Positions 50,737 through 59,470 of a DNA stretch of 64,000 nucleotides are shown here, piece by piece. Under the pieces are notes generated by a model. It was not told the origin of the DNA. It saw only the letters and a program-made list of their open reading frames with translations, and searched no databases. The position numbers and the translations under genes are program-made. Within the stretch, counting starts at the first letter, position 1. Each line of letters starts with the position of its first letter. The DNA is from Pseudoalteromonas flavipulchra NCIMB 2033 = ATCC BAA-314 (lineage in GTDB: Bacteria > Pseudomonadota > Gammaproteobacteria > Enterobacterales > Alteromonadaceae), in contig JWIH01000025.1 of assembly GCA_000814665.1 (NCBI GenBank), positions 1 through 64,000 on the forward strand, written 5' to 3'.

Positions 50737-52041
50737 GTGCAATATCAAGAGTCAGAGTTGTTTTATAGTGACCTTTTTGATGAGCTTTTCCCCATACTAC
50801 GTTCAATCACGGGGCCAGGCTTGCGTCAGAGTTATGATATTTTCTCTCGTTATATGCCCTTGACAGTTCAGTCTATCCCGACAGGTACCTCGGTGTTTGA
50901 TTGGACAGTTCCACAAGAGTGGCACTGTAATGATGCATACCTTCTAGATCCGGATGGGCAAAAAGTCGCCGATATGAAACGTTTAAATCTAGAAGTGGTA
51001 AATTACTCTGAGCCTGTAAATAGTGAGATTGAGCTCGAAGAATTGCAAAACCACCTATACAGCCTTCCTGAGTTACCGAATGCCATTCCATATGTAACTA
51101 GTTATTACAAAAAAAGGTGGGGGTTTTGTGTATCTCAGAATACTCGGGATAAGTTAAAACCCGGCACATATAAAGCGGTCATTGACAGCGAATTTGTTGA
51201 TGGTCATTTGGATATTGCACAGACTGTCCTTGAGGGAGAATCAAAAAAGGAAATCCTGCTAAGTTCTTATTTATGTCATCCATCAATGGCAAATAATGAA
51301 ATCAGTGGGCCTTTGGTGCTGCTCGGTTTATATCACCGAATTAAGCGCTGGCCACAGCGACGTTATTCGTATCGCTTTGCTTTGCATCCTGAAACAATTG
51401 GTAGTTTAGGGTTGCTTCATTTAGAGGGCGATTACTTAAAGGAAAATTTAGTTTCAGGTCTTGTAATCAACTGTATGGGTGGTGAGCCTGAAGAATTAGT
51501 ATTCAAGCATAGTCGTAACGATAATGGATTGTTAGATAAACTGCTATATCACCTTAATGAACATGGCTTTCACCACCAAAACATTCCGTTCAGCCCATTA
51601 AGTGGTTCAGATGAGCGTCAATACAATTCACCAGGTTTTCAATTTCCAGTATGTTGCGTGAGTCGATGTTTTCATGCAGGTTACAGTGAGTATCATACTT
51701 CGTTAGACGATAAAGAAAATATGGGGATTAAACCGATATTGGATAGTATCGACAAACTTGAGAAGATTCTCATTGCGTTGGAGCAGACAGCAACGTTCGA
51801 GAACAAGTTTCCTTATGGTGAACCAAATTTAGGCAAGCGAGGGCTGTACCCGACATTGAGCTTTTTCAGCAAAGAAAGAGTTGGCCAATTAGAAGAGTTG
51901 AATCATATCAGGATGTTACTCAATTATAGTGATGGAAAGCATGACACGATAGATATTGCGAACTTATCGGGTTGTAGCGTAGTAGATATGGAAAGTGCGA
52001 TCAGTAAATTAGAGCAACAAAGCGTTCTTGAAATGCTTTAG
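50737..52041 (+). CDS. DUF4910 family aminopeptidase-like protein
   Basis: A GTG at 50737 with AAGGAG 8 nt upstream starts a 434-aa protein. It matches the DUF4910 layout: N-terminal 'LFPILRSITGPGLRQSYDIFSRYMP', 'VFDWTVPQEWHCNDAYLLDPDG', then an M28-like zinc region 'SSYLCHPSMANNEISGPLVLL' and 'FALHPETIGSLG', 'GSDERQYNSPGFQFPVCCVSR', and a C-terminal winged-helix-like end. Members are found in surface-glycan and flagellar glycosylation loci, and are predicted metallopeptidases or deacylases. A terminator separates it from the ACP gene. Its presence here supports a cell-surface acyl or glycan role for the neighbouring cluster (inference). Confidence 0.82.
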   Translation: MQYQESELFYSDLFDELFPILRSITGPGLRQSYDIFSRYMPLTVQSIPTGTSVFDWTVPQEWHCNDAYLLDPDGQKVADMKRLNLEVVNYSEPVNSEIELEELQNHLYSLPELPNAIPYVTSYYKKRWGFCVSQNTRDKLKPGTYKAVIDSEFVDGHLDIAQTVLEGESKKEILLSSYLCHPSMANNEISGPLVLLGLYHRIKRWPQRRYSYRFALHPETIGSLGLLHLEGDYLKENLVSGLVINCMGGEPEELVFKHSRNDNGLLDKLLYHLNEHGFHHQNIPFSPLSGSDERQYNSPGFQFPVCCVSRCFHAGYSEYHTSLDDKENMGIKPILDSIDKLEKILIALEQTATFENKFPYGEPNLGKRGLYPTLSFFSKERVGQLEELNHIRMLLNYSDGKHDTIDIANLSGCSVVDMESAISKLEQQSVLEML

Positions 52042-52049
52042 AAACGGAA

Positions 52050-52086
52050 TGATAGCCAAGCTTTAAGCTTGTGCTATCATTTTTTA
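52050..52086. terminator. Bidirectional terminator between DUF4910 and ACP genes
   Basis: The stem atgatagc-caagc... / ...gcttg-tgctatcat forms about 13 bp with one bulged base and is followed by a T-run (atttttt). It lies between two convergent stops. Confidence 0.82.
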
Positions 52087-52096
52087 AAACTAGTTA

Positions 52097-52339
52097 TTAT
52101 ACAACTTCAACATCATACTTTTTAAGTATGTTTTTCCCTTCGCCGTATGAACTAAAGTCTATGATATCTTCCATTTCTAACATGATATCAAATGCATCTT
52201 CTAATTCTGCAACGAGTCCCATGTGACCGACTGAGTCCCACTCAGGAATTGCTTGATAGCCGAAGTCATCGGTGAGCTGTGCTTCAGTGATGTCAAAAGC
52301 TGTAATAAAGGCCTGATTGTACTTTTCTAAGTTACTCAT
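52097..52339 (-). CDS. Acyl carrier protein
   Basis: An 80-aa acidic protein with the phosphopantetheine site 'WDSVGHMGLVAELEDAFDI' (Ser at about 36; D-S-V in place of the common D-S-L). The helical layout and length fit ACPs. It is a dedicated second carrier and not the housekeeping AcpP, whose site is D-S-L-D-T-V-E. It stands alone on the minus strand, divergent from the enoyl-reductase-like gene, and probably carries the acyl chain handled by the ligase, dehydratase and reductase enzymes in this locus. Confidence 0.9.
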   Translation of the reverse strand: MSNLEKYNQAFITAFDITEAQLTDDFGYQAIPEWDSVGHMGLVAELEDAFDIMLEMEDIIDFSSYGEGKNILKKYDVEVV

Positions 52340-52454
52340 TTATTGTTCCTATTTGACGACGAGCAATAACTATTATTGTGAAAGAATATTCGTTGACTAT
52401 CAATAGCATCTATAAAAGAATGTCAGTATCTTGATATATTAAAACACACTTGCC

Positions 52455-53456
52455 ATGACAGAATACTATAATGCACTCGTAGTGGAAAAAAAATCTCCAA
52501 GAGAATTTGAATATCGAGTTAAAAGCTTGCCAGTGACACATCTACCTAGTTCTGAAGTACTCGTAAAAGTGCACTATTCTTCTTTAAATTATAAAGATAT
52601 TTTATCCTGTCAGGGTAATCCTGCAGTGACTCGCCGCTTCCCTCATACTCCGGGGCTTGATGCAAGTGGGGTAGTTGAGCAATCAAATTCAGCTCTTTTT
52701 AAAAAAGGCGATAGAGTAGCTGTGTTTTGTACGCCATTGGGGATGAATTATCAGGGCGGTCTTGCAGAGTATATATGCGTACCTGCTGAGTGGCTCATCC
52801 GATTGCCAGAAAATATGTGCCTAGAGGAAGTAATGGTATATGGAACCGCAGGGTATACAGCAGCACTTGCCGTTGAAGCAATCGAAAAGCATGGTATCGA
52901 CAAGTTAGCTAGTAAGGTGCTGGTAACTGGAGCTAGTGGTGGTCTTGGCAGTATCGCAGTATTACTTCTTAAGCATCTTGGTTATGACGTTGAAGTGAGT
53001 GTAACTCGGGAAAACGGTAAAGTTTTCCTTGAGAATTTAGGGGTCACCGCTATTGTTGATTTAAATGCGTCAGATGTGAAGACGACACAAAACTTATTGC
53101 CTTCAAGGTGGCAGGCAGTCATTGATGTGGCTGGTGGAGATGTGCTCGCTTGTATTTTAAAGCAGGTATCAGAGAATGGCATTGTTGTGAGCACAGGGCT
53201 TGTTGCGGGGACGCATTTTGAGACAAATGTATTACCTTTTATTCTTCGTGGGATCAGTCTAATAGGTATCAACGCGGAAGGAACCTCGGTCGAAAGTAGA
53301 AAAAGTCTACTGATAAAACTGGCCTCAATTTGGCGAAGTTCTGCGCTTTGCGATGTCTACACAAAAGTGAAATTAGCAGGGGTCAGTTGTGCTATTGAAA
53401 ACTTTAAGGAGCAGAATATATATGGCAGAGTTGTAGTGGATATGGAAGCTAAATGA
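52455..53456 (+). CDS. YhdH/YhfP-type medium-chain reductase (acryloyl-CoA/enoyl reductase-like)
   Basis: A 333-aa zinc-free MDR protein of the YhdH/AcuI family: 'VHYSSLNYKDILSCQGNPAVTRRFPHTPGLDASGVV', 'YGTAGYTAALAVEAIEKHGI', the NADPH loop 'VLVTGASGGLGSIAVLLLKHLGY', 'RGISLIGINAEGTS'. Family members reduce the double bond of acryloyl-CoA and similar enoyl compounds. Here it probably reduces an enoyl intermediate made by one of the FabZ-like dehydratases. It overlaps by 4 nt the FabZ-like gene downstream, so these two are one operon. The start has no strong Shine-Dalgarno. Confidence 0.87.
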   Translation: MTEYYNALVVEKKSPREFEYRVKSLPVTHLPSSEVLVKVHYSSLNYKDILSCQGNPAVTRRFPHTPGLDASGVVEQSNSALFKKGDRVAVFCTPLGMNYQGGLAEYICVPAEWLIRLPENMCLEEVMVYGTAGYTAALAVEAIEKHGIDKLASKVLVTGASGGLGSIAVLLLKHLGYDVEVSVTRENGKVFLENLGVTAIVDLNASDVKTTQNLLPSRWQAVIDVAGGDVLACILKQVSENGIVVSTGLVAGTHFETNVLPFILRGISLIGINAEGTSVESRKSLLIKLASIWRSSALCDVYTKVKLAGVSCAIENFKEQNIYGRVVVDMEAK

Positions 53457-53914
53457 TGATGAAAACTGCGGAACAAATATCTACCGCTTTGGATATAACC
53501 GCCCCTTTTTTAATGATCGATAATTACGAGTTGATTGAGAAAGGGAAAACGGCTATTGCGACAAAGTCTATCTCCGTTGATGATTGGTTTTTTGAATGTC
53601 ATTTACCAAAATCTGGAGTCATGCCGGGCACATTGCAGATAGAAGGTATGTTACAAACGTTGGTGCTACTGATTTACGACTCATTTGAGCACGGAGAACA
53701 TCGGGCTTATGTAAACAATATTAACGTTAAACTGATGAAAGCAGTCACAGTGGCCACTTGCTCGGAATTACGCTATGAAGCAACCATACTTTCTATGAGA
53801 AGGGGGATATGTAAGGGCGAAGTAATTGCTTTGTGTGACGGTACAAAAATTTGCGCAGGCACATTTAGTTATGCATCTCCACACTTAATGGCAGTCCCTA
53901 AGTCAGCTGAATGA
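53453..53914 (+). CDS. FabZ-like hotdog dehydratase (copy 1)
   Basis: A 153-aa protein of the FabA/FabZ hotdog family. The active-site region 'WFFECHLPKSGVMPGTLQIEGMLQ' keeps the catalytic His50 and Glu64 of FabZ (consensus H-F-P...M-P-G-V-L-x-I-E-A-x-A-Q). 'MIDNYELIEKGKTAIATKSISVDDWFF' is the usual lead-in. It probably dehydrates 3-hydroxyacyl-ACP of a dedicated chain. It is translationally coupled to the enoyl-reductase-like gene. Another copy lies in the minus-strand operon (59467-59940); the two differ clearly, suggesting different chain lengths or steps. Confidence 0.8.
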   Translation: MMMKTAEQISTALDITAPFLMIDNYELIEKGKTAIATKSISVDDWFFECHLPKSGVMPGTLQIEGMLQTLVLLIYDSFEHGEHRAYVNNINVKLMKAVTVATCSELRYEATILSMRRGICKGEVIALCDGTKICAGTFSYASPHLMAVPKSAE

Positions 53915-53915
53915 T

Positions 53916-53951
53916 TTACGACCAATAGCCTGAAATAACTGTTGGTCGTAA
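53916..53951. terminator. Hairpin between convergent genes
   Basis: A perfect 10-bp stem (ttacgaccaa / ttggtcgtaa) with a 16-nt loop lies between the stop of the FabZ-like gene and the stop of the acyltransferase gene. T-runs are weak on both sides. Confidence 0.45.
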
Positions 53952-53954
53952 AAG

Positions 53955-53984
53955 GGCATTAATTATCAGTAGCTTTGGGTATTA
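53955..53984. repeat. Relic of the AACCTGAG repeat family end
   Basis: The segment ggcattaattatcagtagct matches the end of copy B (ggcattaattatccgcagct) at 18 of 20 positions. It is decayed at the outer end. It contains the stop codon and last codons of the AAC(3)-like gene. Confidence 0.55.
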
Positions 53985-54883
53985 ATTAGCGCGTTTAACT
54001 CTTTGGTATACAGCTTATCTGCTACCTTGCCGGTTATCACTTCATGCTCTTGTTTCATCGGTCCATAGTAATCAACATATCGGTTATTTCCACTATTTAG
54101 ATCTTGCAACATCATTTCATGTGCACAGAGTAGGTTGATGCTGTGAATGAGAAGAGGTCTTTTTAGTGTGGATAGGAGTTGGGATTCAATAACTGCTGCT
54201 TCTCTAAAGGCTCTATCTCCAGTATGGGTTAAAGAAGAAAAGTCACAAGTATCTAAGTCTCGAACATAAAACTGAGTTTCAATGTGCTGCTCTTTGCTGT
54301 TTTGTAAGAGCAGTGAACCTGAAAATGTTTTGACGTAGCGATAATCAACATCGGCACAATGCTCTGCATGGTGAATGCTTGAGAGTGATTTTACATAGTG
54401 ATGCCCAACGCAGATTAGCTGAGTGTTGTTATTTATCACCCACTCAAAAATGGAATCGGGTCCAGTACTTTTAGCGATATAATTTTGTGTGAGAGAGGGG
54501 TAGGCGTGACCAAAAACTAAAAAGGAATAAAATGGTTGTTGAACTCTATGTTGCGGATATTGGGCTAACAACATTGCACCAAAAACACCGGTTTGTACTT
54601 CACTCTTGTAGGGAGAAAACGCTTTACTGTGAGGAAAACTAAAGTAAAACGAAGAAATAAGTAAAGATTCATTAGGTTTGAGTTGTTCTACCAATGAATC
54701 AACAATATATACTGCCGCTTTGTGCGCTTCTGTGTGTTTTACACCTGTTGCAGCAATCAGCATGCGAAAATCAACTGACAACCAATATACATCACTTTGA
54801 CATTGATTAAAGCTCAATTGTACCGCTGATACGATATTATCAAGCGCTTGAGTGACAGAATGATGATTATGTTCAAATTGCAT
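53966..54883 (-). CDS. AAC(3)-fold acyltransferase-like protein
   Basis: A 305-aa protein resembling the AAC(3)/YokD antibiotic N-acetyltransferase family: 'ESLLISSFYFSFP', 'SEVQTGVFGAMLLAQYPQHRVQQPFYSFLVFG' (95-125), 'ICVGHHYVKSLSSIHHAEH'. In most family members the central motif reads R-S-x-H-P-x-Y/H-S; here it is R113-V-Q-Q116-P-F-Y-S120, so the expected His is Gln. Family members in polysaccharide and flagellar-glycan loci acylate amino sugars. By position, 12 nt after the transketolase C gene, it is the last gene of the operon and may transfer the finished acyl group. The last codons lie in a repeat relic. Confidence 0.65.
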   Translation of the reverse strand: MQFEHNHHSVTQALDNIVSAVQLSFNQCQSDVYWLSVDFRMLIAATGVKHTEAHKAAVYIVDSLVEQLKPNESLLISSFYFSFPHSKAFSPYKSEVQTGVFGAMLLAQYPQHRVQQPFYSFLVFGHAYPSLTQNYIAKSTGPDSIFEWVINNNTQLICVGHHYVKSLSSIHHAEHCADVDYRYVKTFSGSLLLQNSKEQHIETQFYVRDLDTCDFSSLTHTGDRAFREAAVIESQLLSTLKRPLLIHSINLLCAHEMMLQDLNSGNNRYVDYYGPMKQEHEVITGKVADKLYTKELNALINTQSY

Positions 54884-54894
54884 CTTTAATCCAA

Positions 54895-55863
54895 TTACTT
54901 AGTGAGAAATGTTACTGCTTTTTGAGCTATTGATTTTGCGTCCAACCCTTGCTCGCCAAGCATATAATCGTAATCACCTGTTTTTATGTATGCATCGGGT
55001 AGGGCAACAGAAAGGTGACGAATACCACTGCCCAGAGGCGATAAATATTCAGCAATGGCGCTACCAAGGCCTCCAATTTTAGAGTGTTCCTCGACGGTGA
55101 TAATAGGTCTGCCTTTGGCGATGATTTCTTGCAGTCTAGCTTCATCCAAAGGTTTGATAGTATGCATGTTAATGACGGATGCCGATATTCCTTGCTCCGC
55201 GAGTAATTCGGCGGCCTGCAAAGACTGGTAAACCATTGAGCCACAAGCGATAAGAGTTACATCACCCCCTTCCCTAAGCAGAATTGATTTTCCTATTTCA
55301 AATTGATAATCATCTGTGTAGACGATTGGACAGTTTGCTGTGCCTGTGAGGCGTATATACATGGGGCCTTTGAAACTAGCAGCGGATTCTACTAACTTCA
55401 CGACTTCAACACAGTCAGCAGGGGACACAACTGTTAAATTTGGGATAGCACGCATGACCGCCATATCTTCGATTCCGAAGTGAGAGTTCCCCAAAAAGCC
55501 CATGCTTATCCCACCACCGATTGCGACAGCTTTAACATTTAGCTCCATGTAACCCAAATTCATTCGAATTTGTTCGCTTGCCCGCATGGCGATAAAGGGT
55601 GAAAAGGAAGAGGCAAAAACATTGTACCCCTCCTTTGCAAGTCCTGCTGCTACGCCAATCATGTTTTGCTCTGCAATACCAGCATTAAGAAACTTATCTG
55701 GGTAGGTCGTGCGAAAACGTTCTAACCCAGATGAACTCGCCAAATCAGCTGACATTACCATAAGGTCATCGTGCTTATCTGCTATGGCAAGAATTGCTTG
55801 ACCATACACCCCTCTCGGACCGAGTCTTGCCCACTGACGTGCACTTTTAGACGTTATTTCCAT
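54895..55863 (-). CDS. Transketolase, C-terminal subunit
   Basis: A 322-aa protein equal to the pyrimidine-binding plus C-terminal domains of transketolase: 'YGQAILAIADKHDDLMVMSADLASSSG', 'NAGIAEQNMIGVAAGLAKEGYNVFASSFSPF' (catalytic Glu in AEQNM), 'SPADCVEVVKLVESA' and 'TIKPLDEARLQEII', 'VEEHSKIGGLGSAIAEYL'. Together with the N-terminal subunit encoded just upstream (17-nt overlap) it makes a split transketolase, as found in archaea and many secondary-metabolite or sugar loci. It transfers a two-carbon ketol unit with TPP. In this operon the acceptor is likely the aldehyde formed by the LuxC-like enzyme (inference). Confidence 0.92.
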   Translation of the reverse strand: MEITSKSARQWARLGPRGVYGQAILAIADKHDDLMVMSADLASSSGLERFRTTYPDKFLNAGIAEQNMIGVAAGLAKEGYNVFASSFSPFIAMRASEQIRMNLGYMELNVKAVAIGGGISMGFLGNSHFGIEDMAVMRAIPNLTVVSPADCVEVVKLVESAASFKGPMYIRLTGTANCPIVYTDDYQFEIGKSILLREGGDVTLIACGSMVYQSLQAAELLAEQGISASVINMHTIKPLDEARLQEIIAKGRPIITVEEHSKIGGLGSAIAEYLSPLGSGIRHLSVALPDAYIKTGDYDYMLGEQGLDAKSIAQKAVTFLTK

Positions 55864-56692
55864 TGTCGCTCCTTTCGTTATTTGAATTATTGAGGGCAGC
55901 GACAGCTGCTTCGTAATTAGTTTTAGTTAGACGATTGTGATGCCATGCGTTATCGCCTTCCATAAAAGAAACACCTTTTCCTTTAATCGTATTAGCGACG
56001 ATGGCTTTAGGCTTATTTAGAGGTGCTTCTTCAAAAGCTTCAACAATGGCATCAATATCATGACCGTCAACTTCAATAACATGCCAGCCAAAAGCACGAA
56101 ATCGTTCTGCCATATTGTCGATGCGAAGTACATCTTTTCCAAAGCCATCATTTTGTTGTTTGTTGTAGTCTATGATAGCGGTTAGGTTGTCCAGCTTCAG
56201 GTGGGATGCCAACATAGCAGCTTCCCATACGGAGCCTTCATTGGTTTCACCATCACCAACTAATGTATAGGTATGAAAAGGCTTTGCTTGTTTTTTAGCC
56301 GCGAAAGCGATTCCCACCGCCATTGATATGCCGTGACCCAAACTACCATTAGAGGACTCAATCCCTAAATCAAGATTCATCACGGGATGGGCGATTAGAT
56401 CACTGCCATTTTGTTGAAAGGTATCAAAAACTTCTTGAGAAATGATGCCTGCGCCAAGCAGTGCAGGATAAAATCCAAGTACACCGTGGCCCTTACTTAA
56501 GATGAAACGGTCTCGTTCTGGCCAGCGAGGATCTTGGGCGTCAAAATTAAGTACTTTTCCATAGAGTACCGCCATGACATCAGTCATAGACAGAGCACCA
56601 CCAATATGAGTAGATGTGCCACTGTGATAGCTAATATCGAGTATCTTTTGCCTCATGGTACGTGCAAACTCAGTTAATTCTGGATAACTCAT
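55847..56692 (-). CDS. Transketolase, N-terminal (TPP-binding) subunit
   Basis: A 281-aa protein with the TPP/Mg site 'LVGDGETNEGSVWEAAMLASHLKLDNLTAIIDYNKQQNDG' (G-D-G...N pattern at about 150-180), and the preceding 'GTSTHIGGALSMTDVMAVLYG' and 'RFILSKGHGVLGFYPALLGAG'. It is the first half of the split transketolase. Its 3' end overlaps the C-terminal subunit gene by 17 nt, so both are made together. An AGAGGAAT site stands before its ATG. It is 11 nt downstream of the SDR gene. Confidence 0.92.
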   Translation of the reverse strand: MSYPELTEFARTMRQKILDISYHSGTSTHIGGALSMTDVMAVLYGKVLNFDAQDPRWPERDRFILSKGHGVLGFYPALLGAGIISQEVFDTFQQNGSDLIAHPVMNLDLGIESSNGSLGHGISMAVGIAFAAKKQAKPFHTYTLVGDGETNEGSVWEAAMLASHLKLDNLTAIIDYNKQQNDGFGKDVLRIDNMAERFRAFGWHVIEVDGHDIDAIVEAFEEAPLNKPKAIVANTIKGKGVSFMEGDNAWHHNRLTKTNYEAAVAALNNSNNERSDNGNNV

Positions 56693-56703
56693 TACATTCC
56701 TCT

Positions 56704-57450
56704 TTAAATTAAACCGCCATCAACGTTGAGCACTTGGCCTGTGATGTGCGTCGCTAAATCACTACATAAGAACAAAGCTGTATTTGCAATGTCTTGAGGT
56801 ATCGCAGCCTTTTTCAGTAAACTTTTAGCGACGAAGTCTATTCTTGCTTGTTCATCCATCTCTTCAGCCATATCGGTGCTAGTGACACCTGGCGCAATAG
56901 CATTCACCCTAATACCGCTATCTGCAAGCTCTACTGCCATACTTAGGCTCGCGCGCTCAAACGCAGATTTGACACTTCCGTACGCTAGTGTACCGCGATC
57001 AATTTGATGCGTTGCACTTGAAAGAATATTGATTACACACCCTTGTTTTTGTCGCTGCATTAGTCTTGAAATCTGCTGAGTTAGCAATAACTGATTGAAC
57101 AAATTCACTTCAAATAGCTGTTTAACATCATGCATTGAAGTCATTTGAAACAATCCACCCATTGCAACTCCAGCATTATTTATCAATATATCGACCGTTT
57201 TAGAAATTGCTCTAATATCTTTTATCGAGGATTTGACACTATCTTCATGGTTTAGATCTAATTTCACAAAGTGCAGATTATCTTGATGTGTCAAACTTGC
57301 CTTTGCGGTTTCAATGTCTCTGACAGCAGCGATTACCGTGCAACCATGTGCCAACAAGGTCTCGCTAATCGCTTTGCCGATCCCCCTGTTTGCGCCAGTT
57401 ACAACGGCCACTTTATTTTTAGCAAGTTGCCCTGCAATGTAAGGTATCAT
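56704..57450 (-). CDS. Short-chain dehydrogenase/reductase (FabG-like)
   Basis: A 248-aa SDR with 'VVTGANRGIGKAI' (16-28), 'NNAGVAMGGLF', Ser in 'VINILSSATHQ', 'YGSVK' catalytic Tyr-Lys, and the C-terminal 'HITGQVLNVDGGLI', close to FabG/PhaB-type reductases. It probably reduces a keto group of an acyl or ketol intermediate with NAD(P)H. The start overlaps the stop of the subunit-3-like gene by 4 nt. It is distinct from phaB in sequence and context. Confidence 0.88.
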   Translation of the reverse strand: MIPYIAGQLAKNKVAVVTGANRGIGKAISETLLAHGCTVIAAVRDIETAKASLTHQDNLHFVKLDLNHEDSVKSSIKDIRAISKTVDILINNAGVAMGGLFQMTSMHDVKQLFEVNLFNQLLLTQQISRLMQRQKQGCVINILSSATHQIDRGTLAYGSVKSAFERASLSMAVELADSGIRVNAIAPGVTSTDMAEEMDEQARIDFVAKSLLKKAAIPQDIANTALFLCSDLATHITGQVLNVDGGLI

Positions 57451-57866
57451 ATGACTTTCCTGTAAATAGGCCCACGTTCGTACACATCCTCAAGCAGCAG
57501 CCAGTCATCACTTTCCAAAGAGTTCCCGTCAGGAAAAGGAGGCACTGCGCCGGAACCAATTTTGGTTAACACGCTAGGGTGAGTGTAGTAGGCAGTAAGA
57601 CATTGTTGGACGATATAATTGACTAAATAAACATCCACTCGCTTAGCTTTTTCAATGCAAAGTAAGTAGCTTTTTTCATCAAGGGAGGACAATGAGTTCG
57701 AAAACTTTTCTTGCGCAACATTATTTAAAATGAATAAAAACTCTTCAATTTGCTGTGGTTCTAAAAGGTTTGCTACAGCCTTATCTATATGCAGATCCGT
57801 CGCAGAGGGCATATTAAGGCTTGTATCTGAGGGTAAAACAACATCTAGAAACTGCGATAAACTCAT
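57447..57866 (-). CDS. Gluconate 2-dehydrogenase subunit 3-like small protein
   Basis: The ATG at 57866 overlaps the last base of the GMC gene stop (TAATG), so it is preferred to an upstream ATG at 57878. The 139-aa protein ends with 'AYYTHPSVLTKIGSGAVPPFPDGNSLESDDWLLLEDVYERGPIYRK', whose 'YY...P.V...G...PPFP.G...D..LLE.V..RG..YR' layout resembles subunit 3 of gluconate-2-dehydrogenase-type enzymes. Such small subunits pair with GMC flavoenzymes. No Tat signal is seen, unlike many relatives, so the complex may be cytoplasmic. The match is by motif only. Confidence 0.68.
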   Translation of the reverse strand: MSLSQFLDVVLPSDTSLNMPSATDLHIDKAVANLLEPQQIEEFLFILNNVAQEKFSNSLSSLDEKSYLLCIEKAKRVDVYLVNYIVQQCLTAYYTHPSVLTKIGSGAVPPFPDGNSLESDDWLLLEDVYERGPIYRKVI

Positions 57867-59470
57867 TATACTACCCAACTCTTTATATTTTTACTGATGT
57901 GGTCACAAAATTTTAGAGTTAAAGCTTGGGCGGTAGCGACTGGGTTGACAGCTCCTGATGTGATAAAAACGCTGCTGTCGACGATGAAAAGGTTGCTTAC
58001 TTCATGTGCTTGCCCATGCTCATTGACCACTGAATTTGTTTTATCTGCTCCCATTTTGGTTGTTCCCATTAGGTGCCAACCCGCATGTTTCACAGGATAA
58101 TGAGCTGCTGAAATTTTCGCTCCGGCTTCGGCGAATAACTTTTTAGTTTGTTCGATACCATGCTCGAGCATTTTTTTTGTATTTTCATGTAGAGAATAGT
58201 GCACTTTGATACCGGGCATACCAAAACTATCCGTTTTCGAATAATCAAGCTCTATACGGTTTTCAGGATCTGGTAAATCCTCAGAAATGACGGCAATGCC
58301 CATATTATGGTTAAAATATTGCGAAAAGGCCTGATGATGGTTTTTTCCAAGAGGTATTCTTCTCGTTATGTATCCGGAGCACGCGCTATCTACTGCTGAA
58401 GAGCCCCTTAATACGTGCAATGTGTAGCCGCGCTTAAAGCCTCTATCTTCTTGCGTTTCATAAAATTGTTGAGAATAAATACTACAGCCCTGTGGACCGA
58501 TGCTTGTATCTAGTGGTTCATCAAATACACCTTCGACATATGCGAGTGGATGTAGCATCAAATTGCGACCAACAAGGTCATAGTTGTTTAATAGCCCATT
58601 AGGGAAAAGTTCGGATTTACTATTTAGTAGTAATCTAGGTGTACCTATCCCGCTACAAGCGAGAATGACAAGGGATGCGGCTAAAAATTGCTCATCTCCA
58701 TGTTTGTCATAATATTTTACTCCTGTTGCTTTTAGTTCTTTATCAACTGGAATATCAAAAACACGGCATTCAGTCATTACTTGAACGCCTTGTAACTTTG
58801 CTTGCGGCCAGTAAGTAATATCAACGCTGCCTTTGGCACCTTGACTACACCCGGTATTACACGGGCCCAAATTTATGCAAGGAGGTCGGTTTTGGTGGTT
58901 TTTAGTATTGATAGCACTGTATGACGGCCACCAATGCCAGCCAAGCCGATTAAAAGCTTGAGCCAATTTTTTCGCACCTCGCCCCATCGCTACTGGCGGC
59001 AATAAGTTTTCATATTCAGGGTATGCAGTATCTCCAACTAACCCTGCAACGCCCATCATCTCTTCATTTTGATTAAAGTAAGGAGTGAGCGTCTGGTAGT
59101 CAAATGGCCAATCCTCTGCAACCTTATCAAGCTTATATGTGGCAAAGTCAGAAGGGTGAAAGCGCGGAAAGTGCCCTGAATATAAGATGGTACTACCACC
59201 AAAGCCATTAAAATTGGCAAGAGATATAGCGGAATTACTGTTATCAATTGGGTAATCAGCCTTGTTGGCTCTAACATTCGGGTCAAAACTCGCTGACCGT
59301 TGCTTATCTCGCTCCCAATCCGCTTTGGTCGTAGGGTATTGGGCTGGGTTAGATTCGCGACCTTGCTCAATACAAACTATAGATAGGTTGCTATCCTGGC
59401 TGAGACGCCAAGCAGCGGCTGCTCCACTTGCACCAGAGCCAACAATAATAATATCTACTTTAGCGGTCAT
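57866..59470 (-). CDS. GMC-family FAD oxidoreductase
   Basis: A 534-aa flavoenzyme. The FAD dinucleotide motif is 'DIIIVGSGASGAAAAWRLS' (5-23), followed by 'NFNGFGGSTILYSGHFPRFHPSDFA' (GMC signature) and the C-terminal 'KHAGWHLMGTTKMGADKTNSVVNEHGQAHEVSNLFIVDSSVFITSGAVNPVATAQAL' region with the catalytic His in 'GWHLMG'. It oxidises an alcohol to a carbonyl. The subunit-3-like gene follows directly and likely encodes its partner. A cysteine-rich 'CINLGPCNTGCSQGAKGS' loop resembles that in gluconate/sorbitol dehydrogenase-type members. Its ATG overlaps the FabZ-like gene stop (4 nt). Confidence 0.9.
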   Translation of the reverse strand: MTAKVDIIIVGSGASGAAAAWRLSQDSNLSIVCIEQGRESNPAQYPTTKADWERDKQRSASFDPNVRANKADYPIDNSNSAISLANFNGFGGSTILYSGHFPRFHPSDFATYKLDKVAEDWPFDYQTLTPYFNQNEEMMGVAGLVGDTAYPEYENLLPPVAMGRGAKKLAQAFNRLGWHWWPSYSAINTKNHQNRPPCINLGPCNTGCSQGAKGSVDITYWPQAKLQGVQVMTECRVFDIPVDKELKATGVKYYDKHGDEQFLAASLVILACSGIGTPRLLLNSKSELFPNGLLNNYDLVGRNLMLHPLAYVEGVFDEPLDTSIGPQGCSIYSQQFYETQEDRGFKRGYTLHVLRGSSAVDSACSGYITRRIPLGKNHHQAFSQYFNHNMGIAVISEDLPDPENRIELDYSKTDSFGMPGIKVHYSLHENTKKMLEHGIEQTKKLFAEAGAKISAAHYPVKHAGWHLMGTTKMGADKTNSVVNEHGQAHEVSNLFIVDSSVFITSGAVNPVATAQALTLKFCDHISKNIKSWVV

